From Herbaspirillum hiltneri N3 (GTDB lineage Bacteria; Pseudomonadota; Gammaproteobacteria; Burkholderiales; Burkholderiaceae_D), in contig NZ_CP011409.1 in NCBI RefSeq assembly GCF_001267925.1, positions 2,170,001 to 2,234,000 of the forward strand: 64,000 nucleotides of DNA. Reading direction: 5' to 3'. Shown here piece after piece: positions 17,725-27,593 of this stretch (position 1 is its first letter; every line of letters begins with the position of its first letter). A program made the translations under genes and the position numbers. Under the pieces are notes generated by a model. The model saw only the letters and a program-made list of their open reading frames with translations. It made no database searches and was not told the origin of the DNA.

Positions 17725-19269
17725 ATGACCATCATCAAGCAAGACGATCTCATCGAATCCGTGGCCGCCGCGCTGCAATACATCAGCTACTACCATCCGG
17801 TGGACTACATCCAGCATCTGGCGCGCGCCTATGAGCTGGAGCAAAACCCGGCAGCCAAGGATTCCATCGCCCAGATCCTGACCAACTCGCGCATGTGCGC
17901 CGAAGGCAAGCGCCCGATCTGCCAGGACACCGGCATCGTGAACGTGTTCCTGCGGGTCGGCATGGGCGTGCGCTTCGAAGGTTTCGGCAGCGGCTCCATC
18001 ACCGACGCCGTCAATGAAGGCGTGCGCCAGGGTTACAGCCATCCGGACAACGTGCTGCGCGCGTCGATCGTGGCCGACCCGCAATTCGACCGCAAGAACA
18101 CCAAGGACAACACGCCGGCCGTGGTGCACGTGGAACTGGTGCCGGGCAATACCGTCGACGTGCGTATCGCAGCCAAGGGCGGCGGTTCGGAGAACAAGAC
18201 CAAGTTCGTCATGCTCAATCCCTCCGACAACCTGGTCGACTGGGTCCTCAAGACCGTGCCGACCATGGGCGCCGGCTGGTGTCCGCCGGGCATGCTCGGC
18301 ATCGGCATCGGCGGCACTGCCGAGAAGGCCATGCTGATGGCCAAGGAAGTGCTGATGGACGACATCGACATGTACGAACTGAAGCAGCGCGGTCCGCAAA
18401 ACAAGACCGAAGAATTGCGCATCGAACTGTGCGACAAGGTCAACGCGCTCGGCATCGGCGCACAAGGCCTGGGCGGCCTGACCACCGTGCTCGACGTCAA
18501 GATCGCGATGTATCCGACGCACGCCGCGTCCAAGCCGGTCGCGATGATCCCGAACTGTGCGGCAACCCGTCACGGCCACTTCGTGCTGGATGGCTCCGGC
18601 CCGGCCTACATGGAGCCGCCGTCGCTGTCCGAATGGCCGGAAGTGCACTGGGTGCCGGACACCGAAAAGTCGAAGCGCGTCGACCTCGACACGCTGACCA
18701 AGGAAGAAGTCGCTTCGTGGAAGCCGGGCCAGACCCTGCTGCTGAACGGCAAGATGCTGACCGGCCGCGACGCCGCGCACAAGCGTATCCAGGAGATGCT
18801 GGCCAAGGGCGAGAAGCTGCCGGTCGACTTCACCAACCGCGTGATCTATTACGTCGGTCCGGTTGATCCGGTGCGCGACGAAGTCGTCGGTCCTGCCGGT
18901 CCGACTACGGCTACGCGCATGGACAAGTTCACCGACATGATGCTGGAGCAGACCGGCCTGATTTCCATGATCGGCAAATCCGAACGCGGCCCGGCCGCAA
19001 TCGAGGCGATCAAGAAACACAAGTCGGCCTACCTGATGGCGGTCGGCGGCTCGGCCTATCTGGTGTCGAAGGCGATCAAGTCGGCCAAGGTGCTGGGTTT
19101 TGCGGACCTGGGCATGGAAGCGATCTACGAGTTCGACGTCAAGGACATGCCGGTCACCGTCGCGGTCGACGCCAACGGTATCTCGGTGCATAACACCGGT
19201 CCTGCCGAGTGGAAGGAAAAGATCGCGACCAACACTGCGCTGAGCAAGATTGCGGTCACGACTGCATAA
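17725..19269 (+). CDS. fumA: Fumarate hydratase, class I (iron-sulfur type)
   Basis: A 514-residue class I fumarase interconverting fumarate and malate in the TCA cycle. Unlike class II enzymes it carries an oxygen-sensitive 4Fe-4S cluster. Candidate ligand cysteines are in SRMCAEGKRPICQDTG (about residues 55-70), AGWCPPG and IPNCAATRHGH. The C-terminal beta domain holds VIYYVGPVDP and GPAGPTTATRMDKF. RBS-like GAGAG sits about 8 bases before ATG. The length agrees with the single-chain FumA/FumB type. Confidence 0.94.
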   Translation: MTIIKQDDLIESVAAALQYISYYHPVDYIQHLARAYELEQNPAAKDSIAQILTNSRMCAEGKRPICQDTGIVNVFLRVGMGVRFEGFGSGSITDAVNEGVRQGYSHPDNVLRASIVADPQFDRKNTKDNTPAVVHVELVPGNTVDVRIAAKGGGSENKTKFVMLNPSDNLVDWVLKTVPTMGAGWCPPGMLGIGIGGTAEKAMLMAKEVLMDDIDMYELKQRGPQNKTEELRIELCDKVNALGIGAQGLGGLTTVLDVKIAMYPTHAASKPVAMIPNCAATRHGHFVLDGSGPAYMEPPSLSEWPEVHWVPDTEKSKRVDLDTLTKEEVASWKPGQTLLLNGKMLTGRDAAHKRIQEMLAKGEKLPVDFTNRVIYYVGPVDPVRDEVVGPAGPTTATRMDKFTDMMLEQTGLISMIGKSERGPAAIEAIKKHKSAYLMAVGGSAYLVSKAIKSAKVLGFADLGMEAIYEFDVKDMPVTVAVDANGISVHNTGPAEWKEKIATNTALSKIAVTTA

Positions 19270-19321
19270 CGATGCAACAGCGGACGCATCAACCGAAGCC
19301 ACAAGCGGGAGTCGCTCGCCG

Positions 19322-20197
19322 ATGACCGCAGCAGTTTCACCAGCAACACCGATGCCGGCGGACGCTCACACTGATCGTGATGCGCCCGTCGGCATTTTCG
19401 ATTCCGGCATCGGCGGCTTGTCGGTGCTGCGTCACGTACGCGCGGCCTTGCCGCAGGAGCACTTGCTGTACTTTGCCGACTCCGGCTACGCGCCCTATGG
19501 CGACAAGGACGAGCAGCAGATCGTCGAACGCTCGCTGGCGATTGCCGGCTTCCTGATCGGGCAGGGCATCAAGGCCCTGGTGGTGGCGTGCAACACCGCC
19601 ACCGCAGCGGCGATCCAGGCGATCCGCTTGCAGTGGCCGGCATTGATCGTGGTCGGCATCGAGCCCGGCCTGAAGCCGGCGGCGCTGCACAGCAAGAGCG
19701 GCGTGGTTGGGGTACTGGCCACGCGCAGCACATTGGCGAGCGCGCGCTTCATCGCCTTGCGCGAACAGATCGCCGCGGCCGGCAAGGTGCAATTCATTTC
19801 GCAAGCCTGCGTCGGACTGGTCGATCAGATCGAGAAGGGCGAGCTGCAATCGCCGGCTACCGCAGCACTGGTGGATCGCTACGTGATGCCGCTGATTGCG
19901 CAGGGCGCCGATACGCTGGTGCTCGGTTGCACCCACTATCCGTTTGTACGCGAGTTGATCGAGTCGGCGGCGCGGCACGCCGGTTGCGTTGCGCCCCTCG
20001 TCATCGATACCGGTGAAGCGGTGACGCGGCAATTGAGTCGTTTGCTGGAGGCGAAGTCCTTGATGCGTTCCGGCGATGCTGCTGAAAATGACGGAACTCT
20101 GGTGGCCTATACCACCGCCGGCGCCGGCACATTGTCGACCGCTTTGCGCAATCTGCTCAAGATGGACGCAGAAGTACGCCAGATCGCGACGAATTAG
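19322..20197 (+). CDS. murI: Glutamate racemase
   Basis: A 291-residue cofactor-independent racemase making D-glutamate for peptidoglycan. Key motifs: GIFDSGIGGLSVLRHV near the N-terminus, VVACNTATAAAI with the first catalytic Cys (about residue 92), and LVLGCTHYPFV with the second (about residue 203). The ATG at 19322 is preferred with GGGAG about nine bases upstream; a start at 19250 would overlap the fumarase gene. It follows fumA by 52 bases. Confidence 0.93.
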   Translation: MTAAVSPATPMPADAHTDRDAPVGIFDSGIGGLSVLRHVRAALPQEHLLYFADSGYAPYGDKDEQQIVERSLAIAGFLIGQGIKALVVACNTATAAAIQAIRLQWPALIVVGIEPGLKPAALHSKSGVVGVLATRSTLASARFIALREQIAAAGKVQFISQACVGLVDQIEKGELQSPATAALVDRYVMPLIAQGADTLVLGCTHYPFVRELIESAARHAGCVAPLVIDTGEAVTRQLSRLLEAKSLMRSGDAAENDGTLVAYTTAGAGTLSTALRNLLKMDAEVRQIATN

Positions 20198-20246
20198 GCA
20201 CCATCGCCGGGGATTCCGGCAAATTTCATCGAGGCGACTATTTCAT

Positions 20247-20275
20247 TTGCCAGAAGCCGTACAGTTTTGTATAAT
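20247..20275 (+). promoter_or_regulatory. Sigma-70 promoter of tRNA-His
   Basis: TTGCCA (20247-20252), a 17-base spacer and TATAAT (20270-20275), a near-consensus promoter placed 50 bases before the mature tRNA-His 5' end. Confidence 0.85.
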
Positions 20276-20325
20276 CTTTTGCTTCACTGACTCAAGGCAG
20301 TAATTCAGGTCTTGGTCATGCAGTG

Positions 20326-20401
20326 GTGGCTGTAGCTCAGTTGGTAGAGTCCAGGATTGTGATTCCTGTTGTCGCGGGTTCGAGCCCCGTCAGCCACCCC
20401 A
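20326..20401 (+). tRNA. hisX: tRNA-His (anticodon GTG)
   Basis: A 76-base tRNA with acceptor GTGGCTG/CAGCCAC, anticodon loop TTGTGAT (anticodon GTG), T-arm GGGTTCGAGCCCC and encoded CCA (20399-20401). A G at 20325 opposite the discriminator C at 20398 supplies the extra G-1 that identifies histidine tRNAs. The symbol is a generic label. Confidence 0.96.
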
Positions 20402-20425
20402 GTTTGAACAGCAGTACAAATAAAC

Positions 20426-20454
20426 AAGGCCCGCATTCAGCAGGGCCTTTTTTA
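20426..20454 (+). terminator. Terminator of tRNA-His
   Basis: AGGCCC (20427-20432) pairs with GGGCCT (20443-20448), followed by six T, 25 bases after the tRNA end. Confidence 0.85.
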
Positions 20455-20469
20455 TTTTCCGGGCGGATT

Positions 20470-20928
20470 TCACTTGCCAGCTCGTCCTTCCTTTGCGTCT
20501 TCCTTTCCCTCTTCCTTTTCCTGCCTCGCCGCCATGATGCGCGGCAAACTCATCTCGATCCAGTCGGTCAGCGTCTCGATGCGCTGGGCCGCTTCCAGCC
20601 CCAGCGGCGACAGCGTGTAGTCAACGTGCGGCGGCACTACGTCATACGATTTGCGAATCACCAGGCCGTCGCCTTCCAGCTCTTGCAGCGTCTGCGCCAG
20701 CATCTTTTCGCTGACGCCGCCGACCTTGCGGCGAAGGTCGCTGAAGCGATGTGTGCCGCCCAGCAGGGCAACCAACAACAGCACGCCCCAGCGGCTGGTG
20801 ATGTGCTTGAGCACGGCGCGCGACGGGCAGTCGGCGGAAAACAACTCACCGCGCTGCATGCGGTCCTTCAGCGAAACGTGGTCGGCAAGGGGGTCTCGTG
20901 CGGGGTTTCGTGTATTCATGGCGATCAT
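20470..20928 (-). CDS. HxlR-family transcriptional regulator (QorR/YtfH-like)
   Basis: About 152 residues of winged-helix DNA-binding protein. CPSRAVLKHITSRWGVLLLVAL (with a Cys at about residue 34) and RFSDLRRKVGGVSEKMLAQTL are the HxlR hallmarks. In YodB- and QorR-type members the N-terminal Cys senses quinones and electrophiles. An ATG nine bases downstream (MNTRN) is an alternative start. The gene is divergent from a QorB-like quinone reductase, the same pairing as ytfH/ytfG of E. coli. The charged tail EEGKEDAKEGRAGK is not part of the domain. Confidence 0.9.
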   Translation of the reverse strand: MIAMNTRNPARDPLADHVSLKDRMQRGELFSADCPSRAVLKHITSRWGVLLLVALLGGTHRFSDLRRKVGGVSEKMLAQTLQELEGDGLVIRKSYDVVPPHVDYTLSPLGLEAAQRIETLTDWIEMSLPRIMAARQEKEEGKEDAKEGRAGK

Positions 20929-20951
20929 TTTACACTAACCTTTTTGTGCGT

Positions 20952-20968
20952 ACTTACTAAAAGTAAGT
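20952..20968. promoter_or_regulatory. Candidate HxlR-type operator
   Basis: ACTTACT-AAA-AGTAAGT is a perfect 17-base palindrome in the divergent promoter, 24 bases upstream of the regulator start and 50 upstream of the reductase start. Its form is like HxlR-family operators (TACTTAC...GTAAGTA). It would let the regulator control both genes. Confidence 0.75.
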
Positions 20969-21017
20969 GTATCGTCTAAGCTGCAATTTCTTTCACTTCA
21001 CCGAACAGGAAATTGTC

Positions 21018-21875
<858 letters not shown>

Positions 21876-21896
21876 TTCAGTTCCTGCTTTGACATG

Positions 21897-21946
21897 AAAC
21901 GGGCCCATCGCCATACAGAACAGGGAATGGCGGCGGGCCCGTTTTT
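21897..21946. terminator. Bidirectional terminator between convergent qorB and gpr
   Basis: AAACGGGCCC (21897-21906) pairs with GGGCCCGTTT (21935-21944) and is followed by T on the plus strand. It sits between two converging stops. Confidence 0.85.
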
Positions 21947-21961
21947 ACCTGCGCGGCAGGA

Positions 21962-22999
21962 TTACTTGTGGCGCGAGGACACTTCCCACAAATTGAGATG
22001 ACCGTCCTGCGCCTGCTTGTCGATGGCGGCCAGTTCGTCGGCGCTGAAGCCGAGCTTGTCCAGCGCCGCGACGTTCTCGCGAATTTGCTTGCTGCTGCTG
22101 GCGCCGATCAGTGTGGTCGTCACGCGCGGATCGCGCAGCACCCAGGCCAGCGCCATCTGCGCCAGCGTTTGTCCGCGCGCCTTGGCGATGTCGTTGAGCG
22201 CACGCACACGCTGCAGGTTTTCCTCGCTGAGGTGATCGCTCTTGAGCGAGCCTCCGCCGGCGCGATTGATGCGTGCATCTTCCGGAATGCCGTTGAGGTA
22301 CTTGTCGCTCAGCAGTCCCTGGGCCAGCGCCGTGAAGGTGATGCAGCCCATGCCCTGGCGTTCCAGTTCGTCGAGCAGGCCTTGCTCGATCCAGCGGTTG
22401 AACATGTTGTACGACGGCTGATGGATCAGGCAGGGCACCTTCCATTGCTTGAGCAGTTCGGCGGCTTCTTTGGTTTTCTCCGGCGAATACGAGGACACGC
22501 CGACATACAGCGCCTTGCCTTGCTGCACGGCGGTGGCCAGTGCGCCCATGGTTTCTTCCAGCGGGGTCTCCGGGTCGAAGCGGTGCGAGTAGAAGATGTC
22601 GACGTAGTCCAGGTTCATGCGTTTCAAGCTCTGGTCCAGGCTGGCCAGCACGTACTTGCGCGAGCCGCCGCCCTGGCCGTAGGGGCCGGGCCACATGTCC
22701 CAGCCGGCCTTGGTCGAGATGATCAGTTCATCGCGGTAAGGCAGGAAATCCTGTTTGAAAAGATGGCCGAAATTGGCTTCCGCGCTGCCGTACGGCGGAC
22801 CGTAATTGTTGGCCAAGTCGAAATGCGTAATGCCCAGATCGAAGGCGGTGCGCAGCATTTCGCGCTGCGTCGCCAGCGAGGTGGTGTCGCCGAAGTTGTG
22901 CCACATGCCCAGCGACAGCAACGGCAATTTCAGGCCGCTGCGGCCGCACTGGCGATACTGCATGGTTTCGTAGCGGGTGTTGGATGCGTGATAAGTCAT
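21962..22999 (-). CDS. gpr: Aldo/keto reductase, YghZ/Gpr type (L-glyceraldehyde 3-phosphate reductase)
   Basis: A 345-residue NADPH-dependent reductase with a TIM-barrel fold. Catalytic tetrad regions are visible: FDLANNYGPPYGSAE (Asp and Tyr), IISTKAGWDMWPGPYGQGG (Lys), FYSHRFDPETPLEET (His). The GWDMWPGPYG and SSYSPEKTKEA motifs and length match the YghZ group, which detoxifies L-glyceraldehyde 3-phosphate and methylglyoxal. It is monocistronic. The promoter contains CTTG/CTTA tandem repeats about 30-60 bases before the start. Confidence 0.92.
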   Translation of the reverse strand: MTYHASNTRYETMQYRQCGRSGLKLPLLSLGMWHNFGDTTSLATQREMLRTAFDLGITHFDLANNYGPPYGSAEANFGHLFKQDFLPYRDELIISTKAGWDMWPGPYGQGGGSRKYVLASLDQSLKRMNLDYVDIFYSHRFDPETPLEETMGALATAVQQGKALYVGVSSYSPEKTKEAAELLKQWKVPCLIHQPSYNMFNRWIEQGLLDELERQGMGCITFTALAQGLLSDKYLNGIPEDARINRAGGGSLKSDHLSEENLQRVRALNDIAKARGQTLAQMALAWVLRDPRVTTTLIGASSSKQIRENVAALDKLGFSADELAAIDKQAQDGHLNLWEVSSRHK

Positions 23000-23028
23000 G
23001 GAGATGTTTCCTTGTTGATCGGAAGTGT

Positions 23029-23057
23029 TACTTGCTTGCTTGCTTACTTACTTGTTG
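23029..23057. repeat. CTTG/CTTA tetranucleotide repeat upstream of gpr
   Basis: CTTG occurs three times in tandem, then CTTA twice, then CTTG again, about 30 bases upstream of the gpr start on the minus strand. Tetranucleotide tracts can slip and alter promoter spacing. The tract is short, so this is speculative. Confidence 0.7.
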
Positions 23058-23277
23058 GGGGCGCCGTTCTCAGGACCTGTGCAGGATGTTACTACGAGGC
23101 CGCGATCCGCGAATGGGAAGCCCTCGATCGGTGTCCGGCCTCATGTGCTCAGGCAGGTTCGAGGAGACGACCAGGTGCGACACGCCGTCAGCGGATGTCT
23201 CATATCGGCTCGCCCGGTGAACTCTGAAATCCTGTGCCTGTCTGCTTTGACAGATCAATTGTTTCGGAGTGACGGCC

Positions 23278-24177
23278 ATGGCAAAAATCCGTATCGGCAT
23301 TTCCGGCTGGCGCTATGCGCCGTGGCGCGGAGATTTCTATCCAGAAGGACTGAAGCAGGCCGACGAATTGCAATTCGCATCGCGCGCCTTGCCTTCGATC
23401 GAACTCAACGGCTCGTTCTACGCCTTGCAGCGACCGCAGAGCTACGCCACCTGGTATGACGCGACGCCGCCGGGCTTCGTGTTCAGCATCAAGGGAAATC
23501 GCTTCATCACCCACGTCCAGCGCTTGCGCGACATCGACGGTCCGCTCGCCAACGTATTCGCTTCCGGCGTGTTCAACCTCAAGGAAAAACTGGGCCCGTT
23601 CCTGTGGCAGTTCCCGCCGAGTTTTCGTTACGACGCCGAACTGGTGGAACACTTTCTCAGCCTGCTGCCGCATGACACCGAAACGGCGCTGGAACTGGCG
23701 CAGCAGTGCGAGCCGCGCATGAAGGAGCGCAGCCTGCTCAAGATCGACAAGAAGCGCAAATTGCGCCATGCCATGGAGATCCGGCACGAGAGTTTTATCG
23801 ACGACGATTTCATTGCGCTGCTGCGCAAATATAACGTCGCGCTGGTGGTGGCCGACACCGCAGGCAAGTGGCCGTATCTGGAGGACGTCACCGCCGACTT
23901 CATGTACCTACGCCTGCATGGCGACAAGGAACTGTACGCCAGCGGCTACACCAAGCCGGCGCTGGAGCGCTGGGCCCGGCGCATCGAAAAATGGAGCGAG
24001 GGCGGGCAGCCGCAGGATGCGCAATGTGCGTCCGAGAGCAAACCGAAAGCCCGCAAGAGCAGGGATGTGTATTGCTATTTCGATAATGACATCAAGGTCA
24101 AGGCGCCCTTCGATGCAAGACGTCTGATTGCACGTCTGGGACTCGAAAAAGGACTCGCCATGCTGACGGAAAACTGA
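23278..24177 (+). CDS. DUF72 family protein (YecE-like)
   Basis: A 299-residue TIM-barrel protein of unknown function. It opens IRIGISGWRYAPWRGDFYPEG, then has ELNGSFYALQRPQSYATW, FVFSIKGNRFITH and LWQFPPSF, all DUF72 signatures, and ends with a CYFDNDIKVKAPFDA block. ATG 23278 is preferred with CGGAG eight bases upstream; a GTG at 23269 is in frame. It is monocistronic, about 280 bases from the divergent gpr gene. Confidence 0.9.
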   Translation: MAKIRIGISGWRYAPWRGDFYPEGLKQADELQFASRALPSIELNGSFYALQRPQSYATWYDATPPGFVFSIKGNRFITHVQRLRDIDGPLANVFASGVFNLKEKLGPFLWQFPPSFRYDAELVEHFLSLLPHDTETALELAQQCEPRMKERSLLKIDKKRKLRHAMEIRHESFIDDDFIALLRKYNVALVVADTAGKWPYLEDVTADFMYLRLHGDKELYASGYTKPALERWARRIEKWSEGGQPQDAQCASESKPKARKSRDVYCYFDNDIKVKAPFDARRLIARLGLEKGLAMLTEN

Positions 24178-24433
24178 CAAAAAATTCGCTACGGAAATAC
24201 TTCGGAAAGTCGCCTTGGTATGTTGTAAAGATGTGTTGCGAAGCGCCGAAATATGTCGCTTAATGTCGCCTGTCCGATGCCAGAAAATAGTCGAGGCAGC
24301 ATGGCGGCGGGCCAAGTCTTGGGGGGAAATCCAAGCAAATATCGCAAGAAGAATTCCGGACACTGCATGCAGGTCGCGGGATTTTTTGCGTGACGAGTCA
24401 TAACAACGATTAACAACTCGGCTGGAGAATTAC

Positions 24434-24781
24434 ATGAGATCACTTTGGATCGGCGCATGCGCATTTTCGTTCGGCGCCGGATGGTTGTGGCTGCGCTTTG
24501 GACACAAGCTGCGCGAAGAAGCGCCGGTTTCGGATTTCCAGCGCAAGCTCGATTTCATCCGCGACGTGTGCGACGGCAACCTCAAGAAATCCAGCGCACT
24601 CATGACCGAGAAGATGGCGCTCGATACGACTTTGTCGTACGAGCAGGCCGTGGAAGATGTGTATCTCGACATGCTCGAACTTACCAACGAAGAACGCATG
24701 GCCGTGATGCAACATGGCGAGCGCCGCAAGACCCGCCGCAGCAAGCCGGCTCCCGCCGCTTCGGAAACGCCGGCGCCCTGA
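24434..24781 (+). CDS. Small membrane-anchored protein, DVCDG family (paralogue of the protein at 46053-46376)
   Basis: 115 residues. One N-terminal membrane segment (about residues 3-20), then a soluble part with LDFIRDVCDGNLKKSSALMTEKMAL, VYLDMLELTNEERMA and a basic/Pro-Ala tail. I do not recognise a named family. A second gene in this window (46053-46376) encodes a protein of the same plan with the same DFI-DVCDG, EK-AL, VY-DML-LT-EER positions. The start ATG has GGAGAATT just before it. No neighbour suggests a role. Confidence 0.8.
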   Translation: MRSLWIGACAFSFGAGWLWLRFGHKLREEAPVSDFQRKLDFIRDVCDGNLKKSSALMTEKMALDTTLSYEQAVEDVYLDMLELTNEERMAVMQHGERRKTRRSKPAPAASETPAP

Positions 24782-24880
24782 AGCGCTTGCAACCGCGTTA
24801 GCGGTCATCGGGCTACGGACACTCTCGTCTTTCCGGCGGAGCAGCTCGCCGCGGCACAAAAAACATCGGTCCGTCGATTT

Positions 24881-24903
24881 CATGTAATAATAAAAGTTAC
24901 ATG
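24881..24903. promoter_or_regulatory. Inverted repeat overlapping the Rrf2 start codon
   Basis: CATGTAA (24881-24887) and TTACATG (24897-24903) form a perfect 7-9-7 palindrome. Its right half includes the ATG of the Rrf2 regulator, and there is no Shine-Dalgarno sequence in front of that ATG. It is a candidate autoregulatory operator. Confidence 0.65.
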
Positions 24904-25350
24904 AAAAAAGACAGCCGACTATCCGGCGTGCTGCACGTGCTGCTGCACCTTGCCGAACATCCGACCCCGATGACTTCCGAGTCGCTGGCGAAAGCCATGG
25001 ACACCAATCCGGTGGTGATCCGGCGCATCATGGCCGGTTTGCGGGAGCAAGGCTATGTCAGTTCGGAGAAGGGGCATGGCGGCGGCTGGATGCTGACCTG
25101 CGATCTTCATCGAATCACTTTGCGCGACGTCTATACGGCGTTGGGTAGCCCGTCCTTGCTGGCCATCGGCAGCAGGACCGAGACACCGGCCTGCCTGGTG
25201 GAGCAAGCGGTTAATGCCGCCCTGAACAAGACGTTTGATGACGCCGAGGCATTGCTGCTGTCCCGCTTCGGCGAAGTGACGCTGGCGATGCTGAGTGCGG
25301 ACTTCCACCAGCGATTTGAAAAGAAACGACGGAAGGCGGGTAAGCCATGA
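24901..25350 (+). CDS. Rrf2-family transcriptional regulator
   Basis: 149 residues. A winged helix ([15 protein letters not shown], then [26 protein letters not shown] and GHGGGWML) is followed by a short dimerisation helix. Only one cysteine (PACLVEQAV) is in the sensory region, so the three-cysteine iron-sulfur or NO-sensing set of IscR/NsrR is absent, and this resembles the YwnA/CymR-like clade. The start codon lies in an inverted repeat without a ribosome site. It overlaps the downstream methyltransferase gene by four bases (ATGA), forming an operon. Confidence 0.92.
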   Translation: MKKDSRLSGVLHVLLHLAEHPTPMTSESLAKAMDTNPVVIRRIMAGLREQGYVSSEKGHGGGWMLTCDLHRITLRDVYTALGSPSLLAIGSRTETPACLVEQAVNAALNKTFDDAEALLLSRFGEVTLAMLSADFHQRFEKKRRKAGKP

Positions 25351-26075
25351 ACGACGAAAAACTCCAGGCCACGTTCAACCAGCAGGCCGCCTCGGCCTAT
25401 GACAGCCAGTGGGCCAGGCTGGCGCCGTTCCGCGACGCGCTGCACTTGCTTGCGGCCGCGGTCCTGACCGGGCTACCGGCCGAGGCGCACATCCTGTGCG
25501 TGGGCGCCGGCACCGGTGCGGAGATAATTGCCCTGGCCGAAAAATTCCCGGGCTGGCATTTCACTGCGGTCGAGCCGTCGGCGCCGATGCTCGACGTGTT
25601 CCGCCGCAAGGCGCAAGAGCAGGGCATTGCATCGCGCTGCACGTTTCATGCGGGCTATCTCGATTCGCTGCCGCACGGGGAACCCTACGATGCCGCCACC
25701 TCGCTGCTGGTGTCGCACTTCATCCTGCAGCAGGATGAGCGCGCCGGTTTCTTCCGCGGCATTCGTGAGCGTTTGCGCCCGGACGGCTGGCTGATCAATT
25801 CGGATCTCGCTTCCGATGTCGATGCGTCGCACTACGGCGCACTGCTGGAAGTCTGGATGCGCACCATGGCCGGCGCCGATCTCAGCCAGGAAAAGCTGGA
25901 ACAGATGCGGACGGCGTACCGGCGCGATGTTGCCATCCTGGCGCCGAAACTGGTCGGCGGGATCATTGCATCCGCCGGCTTCGACGCGCCCGTGCAGTTT
26001 TACCAATGCGGCCTGATCCATGGCTGGTTCGCGCGGACGAGCCAGGGAGTCCGGCAGGCAGGCGGCCCTGCGTAG
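25347..26075 (+). CDS. Class I SAM-dependent methyltransferase
   Basis: 242 residues with a Rossmann-like methyltransferase core: [22 protein letters not shown] (motif I, about residues 48-70), [18 protein letters not shown] (motif II), and [24 protein letters not shown] with [13 protein letters not shown] (motifs post-I to III). Substrate is unknown. It is translationally coupled to the Rrf2 regulator, so expression probably responds to that regulator's signal. Confidence 0.9.
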   Translation: MNDEKLQATFNQQAASAYDSQWARLAPFRDALHLLAAAVLTGLPAEAHILCVGAGTGAEIIALAEKFPGWHFTAVEPSAPMLDVFRRKAQEQGIASRCTFHAGYLDSLPHGEPYDAATSLLVSHFILQQDERAGFFRGIRERLRPDGWLINSDLASDVDASHYGALLEVWMRTMAGADLSQEKLEQMRTAYRRDVAILAPKLVGGIIASAGFDAPVQFYQCGLIHGWFARTSQGVRQAGGPA

Positions 26076-26171
26076 CGTCATACCAAGGTCACATTAATAC
26101 GGTCTACTTTTCGGCAGCCAAGATTTGCAGGAAGCCGCTTTCCGAAACCCTCAGCCAGGAAAAGAGAACGC

Positions 26172-27395
26172 ATGAACCGAGATCGCATGAACCGCCTATC
26201 ATTCGCATTTTCAGCCTCACTTTCAGCCTCACTTTCAATCTCCCTCATCGCTGCCGTCACCTTGCTGGCCGGTTGCGCCGGTCCGCAGGGATACGCCGGC
26301 AACCGCACGCTGGACGGCAAAGCACCCCTGATCATCGGCCACCGCGGTTTGCCGGGACTGTATCCGGAAGAGATCATCGCCGGCTACCAGGCCGCCATCG
26401 CCGCCGGTACCGACGCGCTGGAAATGGACCTGATGTCGTCCAGCGACGGCGTGCTGTTCGTTTGCCATAATCCCTTTCTGAGCGACACCACCGACGTCGC
26501 GAATCATCCCGAATTCGCCTCGCGCAAAAAGGCCCGCAGCGTCGACGGCGTGGCAGTGCCGCCGGACTGGTACATCAGCGACTTCACCGCAGCCGAGCTG
26601 AAGACCCTGCGCGTGAAACAGCCGATTGCGGTGCGCAGCCATCAATATGACGGCCAATATCCGTTGGCGACATTCCAGGAAGTGATCGACCTGGCCAAGG
26701 CGACGCGCGCGGCCAATCCCGCCAGCAAGTTGCTGGTCTATCCGGAAACCAAGAACCCGATCTTCCAGCGGCTGCTGGGCGTGCCGCTGGAAGAAAAGCT
26801 GGTGGAGATGATCAACAAGGAAGGCTGGAACAGCTTCGACGCGCCGATCATCGTGCAGTCCTTCGAGCCGGAAAGCCTGAAGATGATGCGCCGCCTCGGC
26901 CTGAAGACCCGCGCGGTGCAGCTGATGGACGGCGACGGCATCGACTTCCGGAACGGCATGCTGACCTACAACTCGCCCGACACGGCCAAACCGTATTCAT
27001 GGCTGCAGCATGGCGATCCGCGCACGTTCGCGGCAATGGCGACGCCGGAGGGGCTGGCCGAGATCAAGACCTATGCCGACGGCATCGGTCCATGGAAGGT
27101 GTACATCATCTCAGCCCAGGGCGTGGATGGCGCCGGCAATCCGGTCAAGGCGCTGAGCCAGGCAACCAACATGGTGCCGACCTCGCTGGTGGCCGACGCC
27201 CACCGGCTCGGCCTGTTCGTGCATCCGTTCACCTTCCGCGACGAAGCGGCGCGCCTGACCGCCACTTACAAGGGCGATCCGAAGGCGGAGTACAAGGCCT
27301 TCTTCGATGCCGGCGTGGACGGTGTCTTTACCGATTTCAGCGGCACCGGCAGGGCGGCGCTGGAAGAATGGCAGAAGGCGAAAAGCACCTGGTAG
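26172..27395 (+). CDS. Glycerophosphodiester phosphodiesterase, GlpQ-type lipoprotein
   Basis: 407 residues. A hydrophobic signal ending LLAGC gives a type II lipobox with Cys at about residue 36, so the protein is probably an outer- or inner-membrane lipoprotein. The GDPD barrel shows IIGHRGLPGLYPEE, ALEMDLMSSSDGVLFVCHN, TFQEVIDLAKA and LVYPETKNP (the usual His, Glu, Asp and His metal/catalytic set), ending with FDAGVDGVFTDF. It hydrolyses glycerophosphodiesters to glycerol 3-phosphate and an alcohol. A second ATG at 26187 is a possible start. The signal region carries a 12-base tandem repeat. Confidence 0.9.
   Translation: MNRDRMNRLSFAFSASLSASLSISLIAAVTLLAGCAGPQGYAGNRTLDGKAPLIIGHRGLPGLYPEEIIAGYQAAIAAGTDALEMDLMSSSDGVLFVCHNPFLSDTTDVANHPEFASRKKARSVDGVAVPPDWYISDFTAAELKTLRVKQPIAVRSHQYDGQYPLATFQEVIDLAKATRAANPASKLLVYPETKNPIFQRLLGVPLEEKLVEMINKEGWNSFDAPIIVQSFEPESLKMMRRLGLKTRAVQLMDGDGIDFRNGMLTYNSPDTAKPYSWLQHGDPRTFAAMATPEGLAEIKTYADGIGPWKVYIISAQGVDGAGNPVKALSQATNMVPTSLVADAHRLGLFVHPFTFRDEAARLTATYKGDPKAEYKAFFDAGVDGVFTDFSGTGRAALEEWQKAKSTW
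26209..26244. repeat. 12-base tandem repeat in the signal-peptide coding region
   Basis: TTTCAGCCTCAC occurs twice (26209-26232) and a third diverged copy follows (TTTCAATCTCCC). The array encodes repeated Phe/Ser/Ala/Leu in the hydrophobic core of the lipoprotein signal. Copy-number change would only lengthen or shorten it in frame. Confidence 0.8.
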
Positions 27396-27416
27396 GCCGG
27401 CTGCGGTGCGGCAACG

Positions 27417-27443
27417 AAAAGGAGCCTTCCGGCTCCTTTTTTC
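27417..27443 (+). terminator. Terminator after the phosphodiesterase gene
   Basis: AAAAGGAGCC (27417-27426) pairs with GGCTCCTTTT (27431-27440), with a TTCC loop and a six-T run, 21 bases after the stop. Confidence 0.9.
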
Positions 27444-27593
27444 TTGCAAGACCATCATCATTTCATCAGGCCGGAATCATTCTGCCGCGAATGTCGCCGT
27501 GCTAGAATCCATCGCGCTACCTGCAATGGCAGCGCGAGTGATTTGGAAATCCCCGCAGATTTTTAATCCAGCTTCAATGACCCGGAGAGCGTC

